A stretch of DNA of 64,000 bases from Neobacillus jeddahensis. Lineage in GTDB: Bacteria; Bacillota; Bacilli; Bacillales; Cytobacillaceae. Position numbers and translations under genes: made by a program. The first letter of the stretch is position 1. Every line of letters begins with the position of its first letter. The stretch covers positions 1 through 64,000 of the forward strand of contig NZ_CCAS010000004.1 in the NCBI RefSeq assembly GCF_000612625.1. The letters run 5' to 3'. Below are positions 1-8,092 of the stretch, piece after piece. Below the pieces are notes generated by a model that saw only the letters and a list, made by a program, of their open reading frames with translations, made no database searches and had not been told where the DNA came from.

Positions 1-35
1 AAAAAAGCTAACCGATTTTCATCATTTCGGTTAGC
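1..35 (-). terminator. Rho-independent terminator after dapA
   Basis: A 9-bp perfect stem (7-15 with 27-35, GCTAACCGA/TCGGTTAGC) is followed on the minus strand by a run of six T at the window edge. It starts 9 bases past the dapA stop codon and probably ends the asd-dapG-dapA transcript. Confidence 0.85.
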
Positions 36-43
36 TCTTTTGA

Positions 44-919
44 TTATAATTTATTTTTTAATAAAGAAATCAAGGTTGTTCGTTCTTGTTCAGATAAGCC
101 CACTAGTGGCAGGCGTACGGAACCAACATCGAATCCATTAACCTGTAAGGCTGTTTTTACTGGGGCTGGGCTTGGCGCAGTGAATAGCCCCTTCATAATT
201 GGAAGTAACTGCTGATGTAATTTGGCAGACTTGACGATGTCACCATCAAAAAAAGCTTTAATCATTTCTTGCATTTGATTTCCAATTACATGCGATGCTA
301 CTGAGACAACACCTACCCCACCAATAGAAAGAACCGGAATAGTTAAACTATCATCCCCACTGTATAAAACAAAATCATCATCTGTATTCGCAATTATCTT
401 TGTCATAGCATTTAAATCGCCGCTGGCTTCCTTCACTGCAACTATATTAGGAATCTTGGAAAGGCGAATGATGGTATCAGGATGTATATTTACCGCCGAT
501 CTGCCCGGAATATTATACACCATTACTGGTAGAGAGGTAGCTTCTGCTACTGCCTTGAAATGTTGATACAACCCCTCTTGATTTGGTTTATTATAATATG
601 GAGCCACGACCATGATCGCGTCCACACCCAGTTGTTCAGCTTTTTTGGTCAATTCTATCGAGGCATACGTATTATTGCTCCCAGTCCCAGCAATAACTGG
701 AACACGCCCTTTTACGACTTTTACCACATGAGCAAATAAGGCTAATTTTTCTTCTTTAGATAACGTTGGTGATTCACCAGTGGTACCTGCAACTACGAAG
801 GAGTCAGTTCCATTTTCTATCAGGTAATTTACCAATTGAGTTGTCTTTGCAAAGTCAATATGCCCTTTTTTATCAAAAGGGGTCACCATTGCTGTGGGAA
901 CTCGCCCGAAATGAACCAT
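44..919 (-). CDS. dapA: 4-hydroxy-tetrahydrodipicolinate synthase
   Basis: DapA condenses pyruvate with aspartate semialdehyde, the first step committed to lysine, diaminopimelate and dipicolinate, in the cytoplasm. The 291-residue protein has family length. Visible motifs are GTTGES (45-50), Tyr135 in YNIPGR, and Lys163 in VAVKEASGD, the Schiff-base lysine. The ATG follows a GGAG ribosome site. It is the last gene of asd-dapG-dapA; the 107-base gap after dapG could hold a separate promoter, but I see no clear one. The product supplies the dipicolinate synthase encoded 3 kb upstream, fitting spore-specific demand. Identification rests on motifs and synteny. Confidence 0.97.
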   Translation of the reverse strand: MVHFGRVPTAMVTPFDKKGHIDFAKTTQLVNYLIENGTDSFVVAGTTGESPTLSKEEKLALFAHVVKVVKGRVPVIAGTGSNNTYASIELTKKAEQLGVDAIMVVAPYYNKPNQEGLYQHFKAVAEATSLPVMVYNIPGRSAVNIHPDTIIRLSKIPNIVAVKEASGDLNAMTKIIANTDDDFVLYSGDDSLTIPVLSIGGVGVVSVASHVIGNQMQEMIKAFFDGDIVKSAKLHQQLLPIMKGLFTAPSPAPVKTALQVNGFDVGSVRLPLVGLSEQERTTLISLLKNKL

Positions 920-1026
920 TTTCCTACTCCTTTCAATACATACGGAATAATAACTCCAAACCGTAGTATCGTGTTTAATTCCATTTAAAAATACATTTTT
1001 CTTAAGTGTTTATGTGCGGAATACAT

Positions 1027-2262
1027 TTAATATTTAAATTCTACCGATTCATCCTCTAGTTGAAAGGCATCATGGAGAGAATTCACTGATTTAACTAAAT
1101 CTTCCTGTTTGACCAATACCCAAATAGTCGTATGGCTGTCCGCTGATTGCAAGATGCGAATGCCCTGGTCTGATAAAGCATTCACAATTTTAAAGGTAAC
1201 TCCAGGGACCCCAGCAATACCTGCCCCTACAACAGAAACCTTGGCACAATTGCGCTCAACGACAGGATCATGCCCCAAATCGTTTAAGACTTTAATTGCT
1301 TTATTGGCCATTTCCTCCGTTACGGTGTATATAACTCCATTAGGGGAGATATTAATAAAATCAACACTAATAGCTTCATTTGCCATCGCTTTAAATACTT
1401 CTGCTTGAAGATTGTATTGATCCTTTTTCGCAAACACTTTTATTTGCGTTACATTGGAAACGTGAGCAATCCCTGTAACAAGACGCTCTCTAATGTCACT
1501 GCCGCGATTATCCTTATTAAGGGTAGTCACTAATGTTCCTAAATTATCAGAATAAGTGGAGCGAATACGAATTGGTACCTTCGCTTGCATCGCAATCTCT
1601 ACTGCTCTTGGATGAATGACCTTTGCTCCTTGATACGCCAAATTGCACACTTCCGTATAGGTGACAACAGATAGTGGTCGCGCATTTTCAGCGATCCGTG
1701 GATCAGCCGTCATCACACCTTCCACATCCGTAAAAATATCAATCCATTCAGCATTAAGGGCAGCTCCTAATGCTGCAGCAGAAGTATCACTTCCCCCACG
1801 CCCAATCGTGGTTACATCACCATTTTTCGAAGCTCCTTGAAACCCTGCCACAACTACAACATCGTGGTTTTCAAGTTCTCGAAGAAGCCGATCACATTTC
1901 ATTTCATTGATTTTTGCATTTGTATGGTCCGTATTTGTACGAAAACCGGCCTGAGCTCCAGTTAAGGCAACCGCATTAATTCCACTCTCTAGAAGCATAT
2001 TTGAAAAGACCACACTAGAAATAATCTCACCACAGGCTAAAAGTAAATCGAGTTCCCGTTTTGAGATTTTACTTAAATTGCCACCAATTAATGATAAAAG
2101 GGTATCTGTTGCATAGGGGTCGCCCTTTCTGCCCATTGCAGAAACAACCACAACTACCTTATAACCATCTGCCAACGCCTTTTCGATATGGCCTTGTGCA
2201 TGTTTTCTACTATTTTCATCTTTTACAGATGTTCCGCCAAATTTTTGAACAATAATTTTCAT
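1027..2262 (-). CDS. dapG: Aspartate kinase I, monofunctional
   Basis: This enzyme phosphorylates aspartate, the first step of the aspartate-family pathway. The 411-residue protein begins with the amino-acid kinase motif KFGGTSV (7-13), has a central GRGGSDTSA substrate loop, and ends with two ACT-type regulatory domains (about 260-411). Its place between asd and dapA matches DapG of B. subtilis, the isozyme feeding cell-wall diaminopimelate and spore dipicolinate. No lysine riboswitch is seen upstream, unlike lysC-type isozymes. The ATG lies 32 bases after the asd stop, so co-transcription is likely. Confidence 0.95.
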   Translation of the reverse strand: MKIIVQKFGGTSVKDENSRKHAQGHIEKALADGYKVVVVVSAMGRKGDPYATDTLLSLIGGNLSKISKRELDLLLACGEIISSVVFSNMLLESGINAVALTGAQAGFRTNTDHTNAKINEMKCDRLLRELENHDVVVVAGFQGASKNGDVTTIGRGGSDTSAAALGAALNAEWIDIFTDVEGVMTADPRIAENARPLSVVTYTEVCNLAYQGAKVIHPRAVEIAMQAKVPIRIRSTYSDNLGTLVTTLNKDNRGSDIRERLVTGIAHVSNVTQIKVFAKKDQYNLQAEVFKAMANEAISVDFINISPNGVIYTVTEEMANKAIKVLNDLGHDPVVERNCAKVSVVGAGIAGVPGVTFKIVNALSDQGIRILQSADSHTTIWVLVKQEDLVKSVNSLHDAFQLEDESVEFKY

Positions 2263-2294
2263 TGTGATACCATAACCTACCTTTTTAGGTAACT

Positions 2295-3344
2295 TTATTT
2301 AACTAATCCTAATTTTACTAAACGCTCCGCTATTTGAACGGAATTCCATGCTGCTCCTTTGAGTAAGTTATCAGAAACTACCCACATATGGAAACCACGG
2401 TCTTCATCGATATCTTTTCGAATCCGTCCTACAAAAACATCATTCTTGCCAACACAGTTTGCTGGCATCGGATATATTTGGTTTTCTGGATCATCCTGAA
2501 GGACAACACCTGGAGCATCCTTTAATAAAGCTTTGATATCATTAGCACTTACATCCCCAGCTTCAATTTCAAAATAAACGGATTCTGAGTGACCTACAGC
2601 TACTGGCAATCTTACACAAGTTGCAGAAACCTGTAATTCCGGTAAATGCATAATTTTTTTTGTCTCATTTATCATTTTCATTTCTTCAAATGTATAGCCA
2701 TTATCTTGGAATTTATCAATTTGTGGAATCGCGTTAAATGCAATTTGATAATGGTTATTGTCTGATTTTACAGGTAAAATTTGCGGTTCAATGGTTTCAT
2801 TATTTAAAATCGATTTCGTTTGCTCTATTAGTTCCTCTACAGCTGAAGCACCTGCACCCGAAACAGCTTGGTAAGTCGAAACAATAACCTTTTTCAAACC
2901 ATATTTTTGACGAATAGGTTCTAACGCAACTACCATTTGAATAGTGGAACAATTAGGATTGGCAATAATTCCATTATGTTGATGCAAGTCCAATTCGTTC
3001 ACTTCTGGAACTACTAATGGCTTATCAGCATCCATTCTAAAGGCACTCGTATTGTCCACGACGATTGCACCACGTTTAACTGCCTCTGGAGCAAGTTCCT
3101 TTGAAACACCACCTCCAGCACTAAACAAGGCAATATCGACCCCTTCAAAGCTTTCAGGCTTTGCTTCCTCAATCGTTATTTCCTGACCATTTACTTCTAC
3201 TCTTTTTCCCGCTGACCGTGCGGATGATAAGAGGGTTAGTTTACTAATTGGAAATTTTTCATTCACTAATGTTTGGATCATTTGTTGTCCAACCGCTCCA
3301 GTTGCCCCGACAACGGCAACGTGAAATCCGTCTTGCTGATTCAT
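2295..3344 (-). CDS. asd: Aspartate-semialdehyde dehydrogenase
   Basis: Asd reduces aspartyl phosphate to aspartate semialdehyde with NADPH, between DapG and DapA. The N-terminal Rossmann motif [10 protein letters not shown] (11-20) and the catalytic cysteine Cys132 in ANPNCSTIQ are visible, with the active-site histidine in the later GHSESV motif. I start at the ATG at 3344, which has AAAGGGG 7 bases upstream; a longer frame would begin at a TTG at 3362 with no ribosome site. This gives 349 residues, close to other Bacillus Asd proteins. A stem-loop separates it from spoVFB. Confidence 0.96.
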   Translation of the reverse strand: MNQQDGFHVAVVGATGAVGQQMIQTLVNEKFPISKLTLLSSARSAGKRVEVNGQEITIEEAKPESFEGVDIALFSAGGGVSKELAPEAVKRGAIVVDNTSAFRMDADKPLVVPEVNELDLHQHNGIIANPNCSTIQMVVALEPIRQKYGLKKVIVSTYQAVSGAGASAVEELIEQTKSILNNETIEPQILPVKSDNNHYQIAFNAIPQIDKFQDNGYTFEEMKMINETKKIMHLPELQVSATCVRLPVAVGHSESVYFEIEAGDVSANDIKALLKDAPGVVLQDDPENQIYPMPANCVGKNDVFVGRIRKDIDEDRGFHMWVVSDNLLKGAAWNSVQIAERLVKLGLVK

Positions 3345-3403
3345 ATCTAGTTCCCCTTTCAATCTAACAACTGTATATTTCTGATCATATCTTATTAATT
3401 TGA

Positions 3404-3430
3404 CATCAGAAGGGTCTTGCCCCTCTGATG
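3404..3430 (-). terminator. Stem-loop between spoVFB and asd
   Basis: CATCAGAAGGG (3404-3414) pairs with CCCTCTGATG (3421-3430). The T-rich tail is weak on the minus strand, so it may be an inefficient terminator for spoVFAB or an RNA end-stabilising hairpin. The bases between it and asd contain a possible TATGAT -10 box but no convincing -35. Confidence 0.45.
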
Positions 3431-3498
3431 AAAGATTAATTTATTTTACCATATTCTTATCAAGAAATAACCTTTTTTGCCGAAAGAGGGAAGGAAAT

Positions 3499-4098
3499 TT
3501 AGTCAGAATCTTTATACCTTTCTACTAACACAGGTTGAAGCTGTTTCCCTTGAATAGCTGCTTCCACTGTTTCAGAAAGTAACGTCATTCTTGCAACCAT
3601 TGAATTAGGTTTTTTTACTGGATCGTCTTGACCATACGGAATGAAATAAATATGTTTTGTTGCCATTAGTCTCATTAAATTTACACCGTTTAAACCCAGG
3701 GCATCATTTGTTGAGATTCCAAGGACGACAGGTTTTAAATTTCTAAGTGTTGCCTTTGCTGCCATTAAAACAGGGCTATCATTAATAGCGTTGGCGAATT
3801 TACTCATGGATCCCCCCGTTAACGGGGCAATGACCATGCAATCTAAAGGGATCTTCGGTCCAAGCGGCTCTGCTTTGACTATCGAATCAATCACTTTATT
3901 TCCTGTTAAATCCTCAATTCTTTGAATCCAATCTTCCCCTTTACCAAAACGGGTATTTGTATTTTGAACTGTAAAAGTCACAACTGGCATTACCTCTGCT
4001 CCGGCCTGAACTAATTTTTCTATTTCTGGGAAGACAGCATCATACGTACAATGGGAACCGGTAAGACCGAAGCCAATTCTTTTACCTTGTAAACTCAT
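3499..4098 (-). CDS. spoVFB: Dipicolinate synthase subunit B
   Basis: DpaB is the flavoprotein-like subunit of dipicolinate synthase, which makes the calcium chelator of the spore core in the mother cell. The 199-residue protein starts with a flavodoxin/phosphopantothenoylcysteine-decarboxylase-like fold (GKRIGFGLTGSH, then MVIAPLTGGSMSKFANAINDSPVLMAAKA). Its ATG overlaps the spoVFA stop by 4 bases (ATGA), so the subunits are probably translationally coupled. Family and neighbours agree with SpoVFB/DpaB of Bacillus. Confidence 0.95.
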   Translation of the reverse strand: MSLQGKRIGFGLTGSHCTYDAVFPEIEKLVQAGAEVMPVVTFTVQNTNTRFGKGEDWIQRIEDLTGNKVIDSIVKAEPLGPKIPLDCMVIAPLTGGSMSKFANAINDSPVLMAAKATLRNLKPVVLGISTNDALGLNGVNLMRLMATKHIYFIPYGQDDPVKKPNSMVARMTLLSETVEAAIQGKQLQPVLVERYKDSD

Positions 4099-4997
4099 TT
4101 TACTTTCCCCTTTCGCTTTCTTACATCATCTTGAAGTAGTTGTGCTAGAACATTGGCCAGAATTTGACCAGCTGTTTTTGGGGCCACAATTCCTGGCAGC
4201 CCTGGTGCTAGTAGAGCCTTTATTCCTCTTTTTTCAGCATATCTAAAATCGGTTCCACCCGGCTTTGAGGCAAGATCAATAATGAGCGTATGGGTTGGTA
4301 ATTTTGAAATGACCATAGCGGTAACAACTAAATGTGGTGCAGTATTGATTAAAATATCAGTTTCCTTCACTTCGTTCACCAAATTATTTAAGTGGAAAGG
4401 GATTAAGCCCATTTCCGTAATTCTAGCCAAATGCTCACTTTTTCGTGCTCCAACCTTTACCTTGGCACCCATTGCTGCAAACGTCCTGGCCACACTCATT
4501 CCAACTCTTCCTAAACCTAAAACAGTTATATTTGAACCGTGTATCGTAAAATCGGTATGTTGGATTGCCATCATAATCGTTCCCTCTACAGTGGGGATTG
4601 AATTATAAATAGCTACATCATCTCTTTCAAATAATTGAAGAAGAGTTCGATTTGCCTCCTTGGTAATACCATTTAAATAGGGATTACTGATCCCTGAATA
4701 AATCGTACAATGGTCCGGAGTTTTGCTCAGAATGTCGCTTGTCAAAATAACCTTCTCATTCGAAAAGATCGTTTCCACATGTCCTTCTAAATTAGTGCCT
4801 GGCACTGGTAAGATAATGGCATCAATATTTGAAAAATCGACTTCTTCCAACTTTTCTTTGACCGCACCAGTGAAGGCATGATCAAGCTGTTCAAAACCAA
4901 TAAGCGATAACCTCGCATCTAATTCAGTTAACTTACGGATGATTTCCAGCTGTCTGGCATCACCGCCAATCACGGCTATCTGCATCCCTGTCAGCAT
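4095..4997 (-). CDS. spoVFA: Dipicolinate synthase subunit A
   Basis: DpaA is the NAD(P)-binding subunit that converts the DapA product to dipicolinic acid in the sporulating mother cell. Sequence signs are an N-terminal IAVIGGDARQLE motif and a central Rossmann motif VLGLGRVGM in the 300-residue product. I start at the ATG at 4997 (MLTGMQI, matching B. subtilis), which has a GAAGGTGA ribosome site; a GTG at 5009 lies inside that site. A possible sigma-K promoter lies upstream and a terminator separates it from ymxH, so spoVFAB looks like an independently expressed sporulation unit. Confidence 0.96.
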   Translation of the reverse strand: MLTGMQIAVIGGDARQLEIIRKLTELDARLSLIGFEQLDHAFTGAVKEKLEEVDFSNIDAIILPVPGTNLEGHVETIFSNEKVILTSDILSKTPDHCTIYSGISNPYLNGITKEANRTLLQLFERDDVAIYNSIPTVEGTIMMAIQHTDFTIHGSNITVLGLGRVGMSVARTFAAMGAKVKVGARKSEHLARITEMGLIPFHLNNLVNEVKETDILINTAPHLVVTAMVISKLPTHTLIIDLASKPGGTDFRYAEKRGIKALLAPGLPGIVAPKTAGQILANVLAQLLQDDVRKRKGKVK

Positions 4998-5062
4998 GAA
5001 AACATTCACCTTCTTTTTTTAAACTCCAACTAGGAATTCCTATTTCTTTTTATCACTTCAAC

Positions 5063-5089
5063 ATTCTATGTAGGAACGGGGCATTCGGT
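5063..5089 (-). promoter_or_regulatory. Possible sigma-K promoter of spoVFAB
   Basis: The minus strand has CATAGAAT (5063-5070), matching the sigma-K -10 pattern CATAnnnT, and AC at 5088-5089, 17 bases upstream as the -35. It lies about 66 bases before the spoVFA ATG and downstream of the ymxH terminator. spoVFA is known to be sigma-K dependent in B. subtilis; the match here is short, so this is a suggestion. Confidence 0.42.
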
Positions 5090-5108
5090 GAGTTTTCCAT
5101 TTATAGAA

Positions 5109-5235
5109 ATAAGAAAAGCGCAAGGCGCCCGTAATCGTCGACAAGCACAAGACGAGCCGGCCGAAAGGTTGTTCTTTAACCTTTTGGTCGGATTGGCTTG
5201 TGACCTCGAGCCGATGGCGCCTGGAGCTGGACAAT
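5109..5235 (-). repeat. Structured intergenic repeat, copy A
   Basis: This ~127-base element matches, as reverse complement, the element at 45873-46000. On the plus strand nested arms can pair: GGCGCC 5124-5129 with 5216-5221; ATCG 5134-5137 with CGAT 5212-5215; CACAAG 5146-5151 with CTTGTG 5197-5202; AAAGGTT 5164-5170 with AACCTTT 5178-5184 around a 7-base loop. Several arms differ from the other copy on both sides, so pairing is kept. It lies between the ymxH terminator and the spoVFA promoter. A plus-strand open frame across it (5088-5435) is not credible as a gene. Function unknown. Confidence 0.85.
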
Positions 5236-5269
5236 TCTCAAAGTCAAAATTTATACTTTCTTATCTTAT

Positions 5270-5304
5270 AAAAAAAGCCCAAGCAACAGTCTATTTGCTT
5301 GGGC
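5270..5304 (-). terminator. Terminator after ymxH
   Basis: GCCCAAGCA (5277-5285) pairs with TGCTTGGGC (5296-5304), followed on the minus strand by seven T. It lies 18 bases past the ymxH stop. Confidence 0.85.
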
Positions 5305-5321
5305 CTTCTTCGTATAAATTA

Positions 5322-5564
5322 CTAATCCTCTTCAGGAACATCAATAATGATCATATCCGAACCAATTTTTTTAATATGTTGCCATGGTACCCTGATTTCA
5401 TCCCCTTGTTTTCGAAATCCAAACCATTTCAATGAGGGAATTAATAGCGCCTGTATTTGCCCTGTACCCTCATTAATTTCTAAATCAGTTTGTCCAAGTA
5501 CTCCAAGTCGCTCTGCCTTTTTTACATCGACTATTTCTTTTCCACTCAACTCACTTAACCTCAT
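5322..5564 (-). CDS. ymxH: YlmC/YmxH family sporulation protein (PRC-barrel)
   Basis: This is an 80-residue protein of the YlmC/YmxH family, a single PRC-barrel-like domain beginning MRLSELSGKEIVDVKK. The family is restricted to spore formers and its biochemical role is not established. The ATG follows a G-rich ribosome site. It sits between terminators on both sides, so it is probably transcribed alone; I see no confident promoter in the 63 bases before it. The position between mlpA and spoVFA is conserved in Bacillus. Confidence 0.88.
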   Translation of the reverse strand: MRLSELSGKEIVDVKKAERLGVLGQTDLEINEGTGQIQALLIPSLKWFGFRKQGDEIRVPWQHIKKIGSDMIIIDVPEED

Positions 5565-5627
5565 CGCAATCGAACCCCCTACAATCCCTTTTCTATTAGT
5601 TTATAGGGCGAGGTCAAGATTTAGACT

Positions 5628-5663
5628 AAAGAAAAGAGGTAAACCATTTATATGGATTACCTC
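5628..5663 (-). terminator. Terminator after mlpA
   Basis: GAGGTAAACC (5636-5645) pairs with GGATTACCTC (5654-5663) with one mismatch, followed on the minus strand by TTTTCTTT. It starts 7 bases past the mlpA stop. Confidence 0.75.
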
Positions 5664-5669
5664 TCCAAC

Positions 5670-6908
5670 CTATACCATTTTATTAGGAAATTCTCCATCT
5701 GGACTAATTAACGTGACTGAATAATTGTCTGTAAAAACAGTTCTTGCCATTTCGTCAACACTGTTTTTAGATACGGCATCAATTTGTTCAATTATTTCGT
5801 CGAGAGAACGATGGCGTTTCAATAGCAGTTCATTTTTACCATTACGGCTCATCCGGCTATTTGTACTTTCTAAACTTAACATTAGACTTCCTTTAAGTTG
5901 CTCTTTACTATTAGTCAATTCTTTTTCGGTAATTCCATTTTGCTTTAACTTATCAAGTGTTTCTTGAATAGTTTCAAACAACACATCTAATTGTTTTGCT
6001 CCCGTTCCACCATATACCGTTACAATTCCACTATCCTGATATGCTGAATGGTAAGAGAATACAGAGTAGGCTAATCCCCTCTGTTCGCGAACCTCTTGGA
6101 ATAAGCGTGAGCTCATGCTGCCCCCTAAAATATTATTAAGGGTAATTAAACTGTAAATATCCTCATGTCCAACCTTTAATCCTTCAAACCCGATACATAG
6201 ATGGGCTTGCTCAATATCCTTTTTCCTAGAGATTCGATTGGTATGAAAAGTTGGGACATTTTCAGGGATTTCTGTTGATTCTCCTTGGTAAGAACCAAAG
6301 TATTTCTCGACTTCTTGGATAAAACTTTCAGAAACATTGCCCGCAATTGAAATGACAACATTTTCAGGAGTATATCTTTCTTGAATATATTCCTTCAGTG
6401 AATTCCCTGTAAATGTATTTAGTGTCTCTTCTGTCCCTAAAATTGGATAGCCTAGGGGATGATCCTCAAATACCGCTCTGCTTAATAAATCATGAACGAT
6501 GTCATCCGGGGTATCTTCGTACATTTTTATTTCTTCCAAAACGACATTTCTTTCCTTATTTAGTTCCTCTTCTACAAACGTAGAATTAAAGAACATATCA
6601 GCTAACACATCTAAGGCGTATTTAGAATGCGTGTCGAGAACTTTTGCATAATAGCAAGTATATTCTTTTGATGTAAAGGCGTTCACCTGACCGCCAATGC
6701 TATCAAATGATTCCGCAATTTCCTTAGCAGATCGTGTTTTAGTACCTTTAAAAAACATATGCTCAAGAAAATGGGAGATACCATTCGTTTCTGGAACCTC
6801 ATTTCTTGAACCTGTCCCAATCCATACTCCGATGGCAACAGATCTTACTGTTGGAATTTTTTCTAAAACAATTCTTACTCCATTTTGGCAAGTGTACTTA
6901 TTAATCAT
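5670..6908 (-). CDS. mlpA: M16-family zinc protease (processing-protease-like)
   Basis: This 412-residue protein is a pitrilysin-family (M16) metallopeptidase related to mitochondrial processing peptidase. The inverted zinc motif HFLEH is at residues 46-50, with the downstream glutamate region (NVVLEEIKMYEDTPDD) present. I start at the ATG at 6908 (MINKYTC), which has AGGAGG at ideal spacing; an upstream in-frame start lacks a ribosome site. B. subtilis MlpA (YmxG) holds the same place. The physiological substrate is not known. Confidence 0.93.
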   Translation of the reverse strand: MINKYTCQNGVRIVLEKIPTVRSVAIGVWIGTGSRNEVPETNGISHFLEHMFFKGTKTRSAKEIAESFDSIGGQVNAFTSKEYTCYYAKVLDTHSKYALDVLADMFFNSTFVEEELNKERNVVLEEIKMYEDTPDDIVHDLLSRAVFEDHPLGYPILGTEETLNTFTGNSLKEYIQERYTPENVVISIAGNVSESFIQEVEKYFGSYQGESTEIPENVPTFHTNRISRKKDIEQAHLCIGFEGLKVGHEDIYSLITLNNILGGSMSSRLFQEVREQRGLAYSVFSYHSAYQDSGIVTVYGGTGAKQLDVLFETIQETLDKLKQNGITEKELTNSKEQLKGSLMLSLESTNSRMSRNGKNELLLKRHRSLDEIIEQIDAVSKNSVDEMARTVFTDNYSVTLISPDGEFPNKMV

Positions 6909-7000
6909 AAACTTCCTCCTGACTATACAGTGAAACGACTCCAATTATATATTATACTTCTAAAAAGTATTTTCTCCAATTTTCAGATATATCTCTCCAA

Positions 7001-7948
7001 TTATTTAATAATTCTTTCCTCATTCATTAATTCCGTAACTGTCCCAATTTCTAATCCTTTTTGCTTAATTAAAGTAATTAATTGATCAAGTGACTTCGCA
7101 GTTGCTTCGGTTGGATGCATTAAGACCATTGAACCATTTTCAATTTTAGACATCACTCGATTAATCAGGATTTCAGGTGAAGGCTTTCTCCAATCCACTG
7201 TATCAACTGTCCACATAACGGTCTTCATGTTTAGCTCATTAGCAATTTTAATTGTCTCATCCCGATAACTGCCACTAGGTGGTGCGAACCAAACACACTT
7301 CACCCCTGTTGCAGCTTCAATAATTTCGTTTGTTTTGCTCAATTGTTCTCTTGCCAAATGTGCTGTCAACTTCTTCATATCTGGGTGTGAGTATGAATGA
7401 TTTCCTACCTCATGACCAGCGCTCACGATCATTTTTGCTAGTTCTGGATTCTTTTTCACCCAATTTCCTTCAAGAAAAAAGGATGCAGAGACATTATGTT
7501 TCTTTAATGTAGCAAGGATTGAAGATAAATACTCATTCCCCCAGGCTACATTAATAATAAAAGTAACCATTGGTTTTTCCGGGTGACCTTTATAAATCGG
7601 TGAGGGGGGTAGATCTTCTAGATGAATCTTTGGTTTTGTCTGAGTATAAACTAGTTTTTTTTCATTAAATTCGCCCTTTTTCTTCATATTCTTATATGAA
7701 GCAAGCAAATCAACTTTTAGTCCATTATATCCTGGAATGGCCTTCCAAACCGAATCAATCTTTGCATCAGAAGGCGGAATTTCATATGTAGATGCATTCT
7801 TCACAATGCTTTGATAAAGTGGATCACTCTGTTTCATGGCCGGAAGTACAGTTTCCTTTAAAGTTGATACATAATGATTCATTATAGAATTATTTACTAA
7901 ACTCCAAGCAATTAAACATATACCAACTAGGATCATAACCTTTTTCAT
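7001..7948 (-). CDS. ylxY: Sporulation polysaccharide deacetylase-like protein YlxY
   Basis: This 315-residue protein has an N-terminal hydrophobic signal/anchor (about 3-24) and a C-terminal NodB-type deacetylase domain (about 125-310), so it probably acts outside the membrane. The histidine motif HSYSH (184-188) is kept. The usual catalytic Asp-Asp motif (TFDDG) is replaced by INVAWGNEY (132-140), and the RxPYG motif reads FAPPSG (221-226). It may therefore bind glycan without normal deacetylation. Position after pnpA matches B. subtilis ylxY. Confidence 0.92.
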   Translation of the reverse strand: MKKVMILVGICLIAWSLVNNSIMNHYVSTLKETVLPAMKQSDPLYQSIVKNASTYEIPPSDAKIDSVWKAIPGYNGLKVDLLASYKNMKKKGEFNEKKLVYTQTKPKIHLEDLPPSPIYKGHPEKPMVTFIINVAWGNEYLSSILATLKKHNVSASFFLEGNWVKKNPELAKMIVSAGHEVGNHSYSHPDMKKLTAHLAREQLSKTNEIIEAATGVKCVWFAPPSGSYRDETIKIANELNMKTVMWTVDTVDWRKPSPEILINRVMSKIENGSMVLMHPTEATAKSLDQLITLIKQKGLEIGTVTELMNEERIIK

Positions 7949-8044
7949 CTACCTTGCCCCCTTCCATTACAGGTTATGTATCGAAAGGACAAGGTAGAAC
8001 TGAGAAAAGCTACTGACAGCTTCAGCAATTGTGTTATTGTACAT

Positions 8045-8075
8045 AAAAAAGTCAGGGAGTGTCCCTGACTTTTTT
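8045..8075 (-). terminator. Terminator after pnpA
   Basis: GTCAGGGA (8051-8058) pairs with TCCCTGAC (8062-8069), flanked by A and T runs on both sides, so it could work in both directions. It lies between the pnpA stop (8093) and ylxY. Confidence 0.9.
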
Positions 8076-8092
8076 AGCTCAGACTAGTCTGA

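Noticed and set aside
5088..5435. Plus-strand open frame of 115 codons
   Set aside because: It runs through the structured repeat, the ymxH terminator and the ymxH gene; its start has no fitting context and the protein resembles nothing.
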